From Paracidovorax wautersii (lineage in GTDB: Bacteria > Pseudomonadota > Gammaproteobacteria > Burkholderiales > Burkholderiaceae_C), in NCBI GenBank assembly GCA_009912175.1, contig WNDQ01000006.1:41851-105850 (forward strand): 64,000 nucleotides of DNA, in the 5' to 3' direction. The translations under genes and the position numbers were made by a program. Numbering within the stretch: position 1 is the stretch's first letter; each line of letters opens with the position of its first letter. The notes beneath the pieces were generated by a model. The model saw only the letters and a list, made by a program, of their open reading frames with translations. It ran no database searches and was not told where the DNA came from. This document shows positions 62,415 to 64,000 of this stretch, piece by piece.

Positions 62415-63491
62415 ATGCCCGACCTTTTCGACAACCCCATGGGCCTCGACGGCTTCGAGTTCGTCGAGTTCGCCTCGCCCACGCCCGGCGTGCTCGAACA
62501 GACTTTTGCGCTGCTGGGCTTCACCGAAGTCGCGCGCCACCGCTCCAAGGACGTTTCGCTCTACCGCCAGGGCGGCATCAACTTCATCGTCAACCGCGAG
62601 CCGCACAGCGCGGCGGCCTACTTTGCGGCCGAACATGGCCCCAGCGCCTGCGGGCTGGCGTTTCGTGTCAAGGACGCACACCAGGCCTATGCACGCGCGC
62701 TGGCGCGCGGCGCGCAGCCGGTGGAGGTGCCGACCGGTCCGATGGAGCTGCGCCTGCCGGCCATCCGCGGCATTGGCGGCGCACCGCTCTACCTGATCGA
62801 CCGCTACGAGGACGGCCAGTCCATCTACGACATCGACTTCAAGTTCCTGCCCGGCGTCGAGCGCCGCCCCACGGGCCATGGCCTCCAGGTGGTGGACCAC
62901 CTCACGCACAACGTCTACCGCGGCCGCATGGCCTACTGGGCGCATTTCTACGAGCACCTGTTCAACTTCCGCGAGATCCGCTACTTCGACATCAAGGGCG
63001 AATACACCGGCCTGGTCTCCAAGGCCATGACGGCGCCGGACGGCCGCATCCGCATTCCGCTCAACGAGGAATCGGCTAAGGGCTCGGGCCAGATCGAAGA
63101 GTTCCTGATGCAGTTCAACGGCGAAGGCATCCAGCACATCGCGCTGCTGACCGACGACCTGCCCGCCGCCGTCGACCGCCTGAGGGCCGCGGGCGTGCCG
63201 ATGATGAAGGCGCCGCCCGCGACCTACTACCAGATGCTCGACGAACGTATCCCCGGCCACGGCGAGAACGCGCAAGACCTGCAGTCGCGCGGCATCCTGC
63301 TCGACGGCTCGGCCGCCAACGGCCAGCGCCGGCTGCTGCTGCAGATCTTCTCGGGCACGGTGCTGGGCCCGGTCTTCTTCGAGTTCATCCAGCGCAAGGG
63401 CGACGATGGTTTCGGCGAAGGCAATTTCAAGGCGCTGTTCGAATCCATCGAGCGCGACCAGCTCGAACGGGGTGTGCTGCAGGCCACCTGA
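62415..63491 (+). CDS. hppD: 4-Hydroxyphenylpyruvate dioxygenase
   Basis: HppD converts 4-hydroxyphenylpyruvate to homogentisate, the substrate of HmgA. The 358-residue protein has two vicinal-oxygen-chelate domains. The iron ligands lie in [18 protein letters not shown] and the late [19 protein letters not shown] sits 7 bp before ATG 62415. The gene ends at a strong terminator. Confidence 0.97.
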   Translation: MPDLFDNPMGLDGFEFVEFASPTPGVLEQTFALLGFTEVARHRSKDVSLYRQGGINFIVNREPHSAAAYFAAEHGPSACGLAFRVKDAHQAYARALARGAQPVEVPTGPMELRLPAIRGIGGAPLYLIDRYEDGQSIYDIDFKFLPGVERRPTGHGLQVVDHLTHNVYRGRMAYWAHFYEHLFNFREIRYFDIKGEYTGLVSKAMTAPDGRIRIPLNEESAKGSGQIEEFLMQFNGEGIQHIALLTDDLPAAVDRLRAAGVPMMKAPPATYYQMLDERIPGHGENAQDLQSRGILLDGSAANGQRRLLLQIFSGTVLGPVFFEFIQRKGDDGFGEGNFKALFESIERDQLERGVLQAT

Positions 63492-63511
63492 AGCCATGGG
63501 TCCAAAGGCAA

Positions 63512-63537
63512 ACGGCCCTCGCGAGGGCCGTTTTTTG
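63512..63537 (+). terminator. Rho-independent terminator of hppD
   Basis: ACGGCCCTC and GAGGGCCGT pair perfectly around GC (63512-63531), followed by TTTTTT. It lies 20 bp after the hppD stop. Confidence 0.92.
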
Positions 63538-63610
63538 TCGCCGGGCCGCCCCAAGACAAAAAAACATCCCCGTGGGGGATCGGGGCATCGCGAAGCGATG
63601 AAACGAGGGG
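63532..63610. repeat. Intergenic repeat, family 2, copy 3
   Basis: TTTTTGTCGCCGGGCCGCCC and the palindrome ATCCCCGTGGGGGAT match the tandem copies at 29537-29703, with changes in the last third (GAAGCGATGAAACGAGGGG). It starts inside the T-run of the hppD terminator and ends exactly where the IS3 end begins. Confidence 0.75.
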
Positions 63611-64000
63611 TGATCTTGCCCCTGATTTACGGACACCTATCTAAGCGACATTGGCCAGCTCGTACTGCTCTGGGCTGAGGTAGCCCAGGGTCGAGTGCAG
63701 CCGGATCCGATTGTAGTCAACCTCAATGTAGTCAAACACATGAGCCTTGGCCTGCTCCCGTGTGGCGAGGTGTTCACCATGGATGGCCTCGACCTTCAGA
63801 CTGTGGTTCCAACTCTCCATTGCTGCGTTGTCGTAGCAGTTGCCTCTGGCACTCATGCTGGCGATCAAAGCGTATTGCTCCAACAGGGCGCGGTGCTCGC
63901 GCGAGCAGTATTGGCTACCACGGTCAGTATGCACGATCACTCCCCGAGGCCGATTGCGAGCAAACAGCGCCATGCGCAGCGCGTCGCAAACCAGCGTAGC
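63611..64000 (-). mobile_element. IS3-family insertion sequence, one end (continues beyond window)
   Basis: The element edge is placed at 63611 because TGATCTTGCCCCTGATTTAC reads like an IS3-family terminal inverted repeat (IS3 itself starts TGATCTTACCC) and because a DDE transposase reading inward ends 30 bp later. The other end lies outside the window, so target duplication cannot be checked. Confidence 0.8.
63641..64000 (-). CDS. IS3-family transposase OrfB, C-terminal part (cut by window)
   Basis: About 119 C-terminal residues of the integrase-type transposase are visible. The second catalytic Asp is in HTDRGSQY and the Glu in [12 protein letters not shown], followed by the IS3 tail [16 protein letters not shown]. 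The frame is open to base 64000, so the start and the overlapping OrfA lie outside. The visible part is intact, so the element may be active. Confidence 0.92.
   Translation of the reverse strand, partial: ATLVCDALRMALFARNRPRGVIVHTDRGSQYCSREHRALLEQYALIASMSARGNCYDNAAMESWNHSLKVEAIHGEHLATREQAKAHVFDYIEVDYNRIRLHSTLGYLSPEQYELANVA

Overview
The window is dense, high-GC chromosomal DNA of a Gram-negative betaproteobacterium, most likely a Burkholderiales member of the Comamonadaceae type. Pointers are the LpxC (lipid A) gene next to a full dcw division/wall cluster, the MEQFHG-type HslV leader, the one-cysteine DksA, the double-length UvrA, Bug/TTT-type binding proteins and the CCCCCTGGGGG-centred intergenic repeats. 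The genus cannot be fixed from this sequence alone. No rRNA, tRNA or CRISPR array was seen.

Layout. 1-4414 (+): a truncated pteridine-reductase-like SDR, folB, ttcA, a DUF4136 lipoprotein, a histidine phosphatase and a Sir2 deacetylase. 4417-23656 (-): the dcw cluster, transcribed mraZ-rsmH-ftsL-ftsI-murE-murF-mraY-murD-ftsW-murG-murC-ddl-ftsQ-ftsA-ftsZ-lpxC plus a tiny membrane protein. Most neighbours are joined by 4-bp ATGA/GTGA overlaps, and a phased MraZ-type operator lies upstream of mraZ. 24085-28292 (-): hslVU protease, dksA and a histidine-rich CobW GTPase. 28465-39811: xerC, a DUF484 gene and dapF, normally neighbours, are separated here by a LysR/TTT-binding-protein/maleate-isomerase cassette and by a four-gene peptide/nickel-type ABC transporter. 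39908-50997: a NUDIX-metallo-beta-lactamase fusion, a diguanylate cyclase broken by a stop codon inside its GG(D/E)EF motif, a 5'-nucleotidase with an MFS exporter, a class II amidotransferase, katG, two small conserved proteins and a DEAD-box helicase. 51096-56951 (-): a tandem-duplicated 1951-residue UvrA with a near-perfect LexA box upstream. 57222-63491: an orphan ribbon-helix-helix antitoxin, then a tyrosine/homogentisate catabolic block (LysR, hmgA-fahA-maiA, Lrp, hppD). 63611-64000: one end of an IS3-family element.

How it works together. The dcw block makes lipid II precursors from UDP-MurNAc to the lipid carrier (MurC, D, E, F, MraY, MurG), crosslinks them at the septum (FtsW, FtsI) and assembles the divisome (FtsL, Q, A, Z). 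LpxC commits to lipid A. DapF supplies the meso-diaminopimelate that MurE adds. HppD, HmgA, MaiA and FahA form an unbroken route from 4-hydroxyphenylpyruvate to fumarate and acetoacetate.

The most notable oddities are the amber-type interruption exactly at the active site of the diguanylate cyclase, the apparent one-base frameshift near the end of ftsQ in a seven-base homopolymer, the splitting of dapF-DUF484-xerC by catabolic and transport cassettes, the double UvrA, a 75-residue acidic insert in MurD, and two families of intergenic hairpin repeats, one copy of which abuts the IS3 end. I found no convincing wholly new multigene system.
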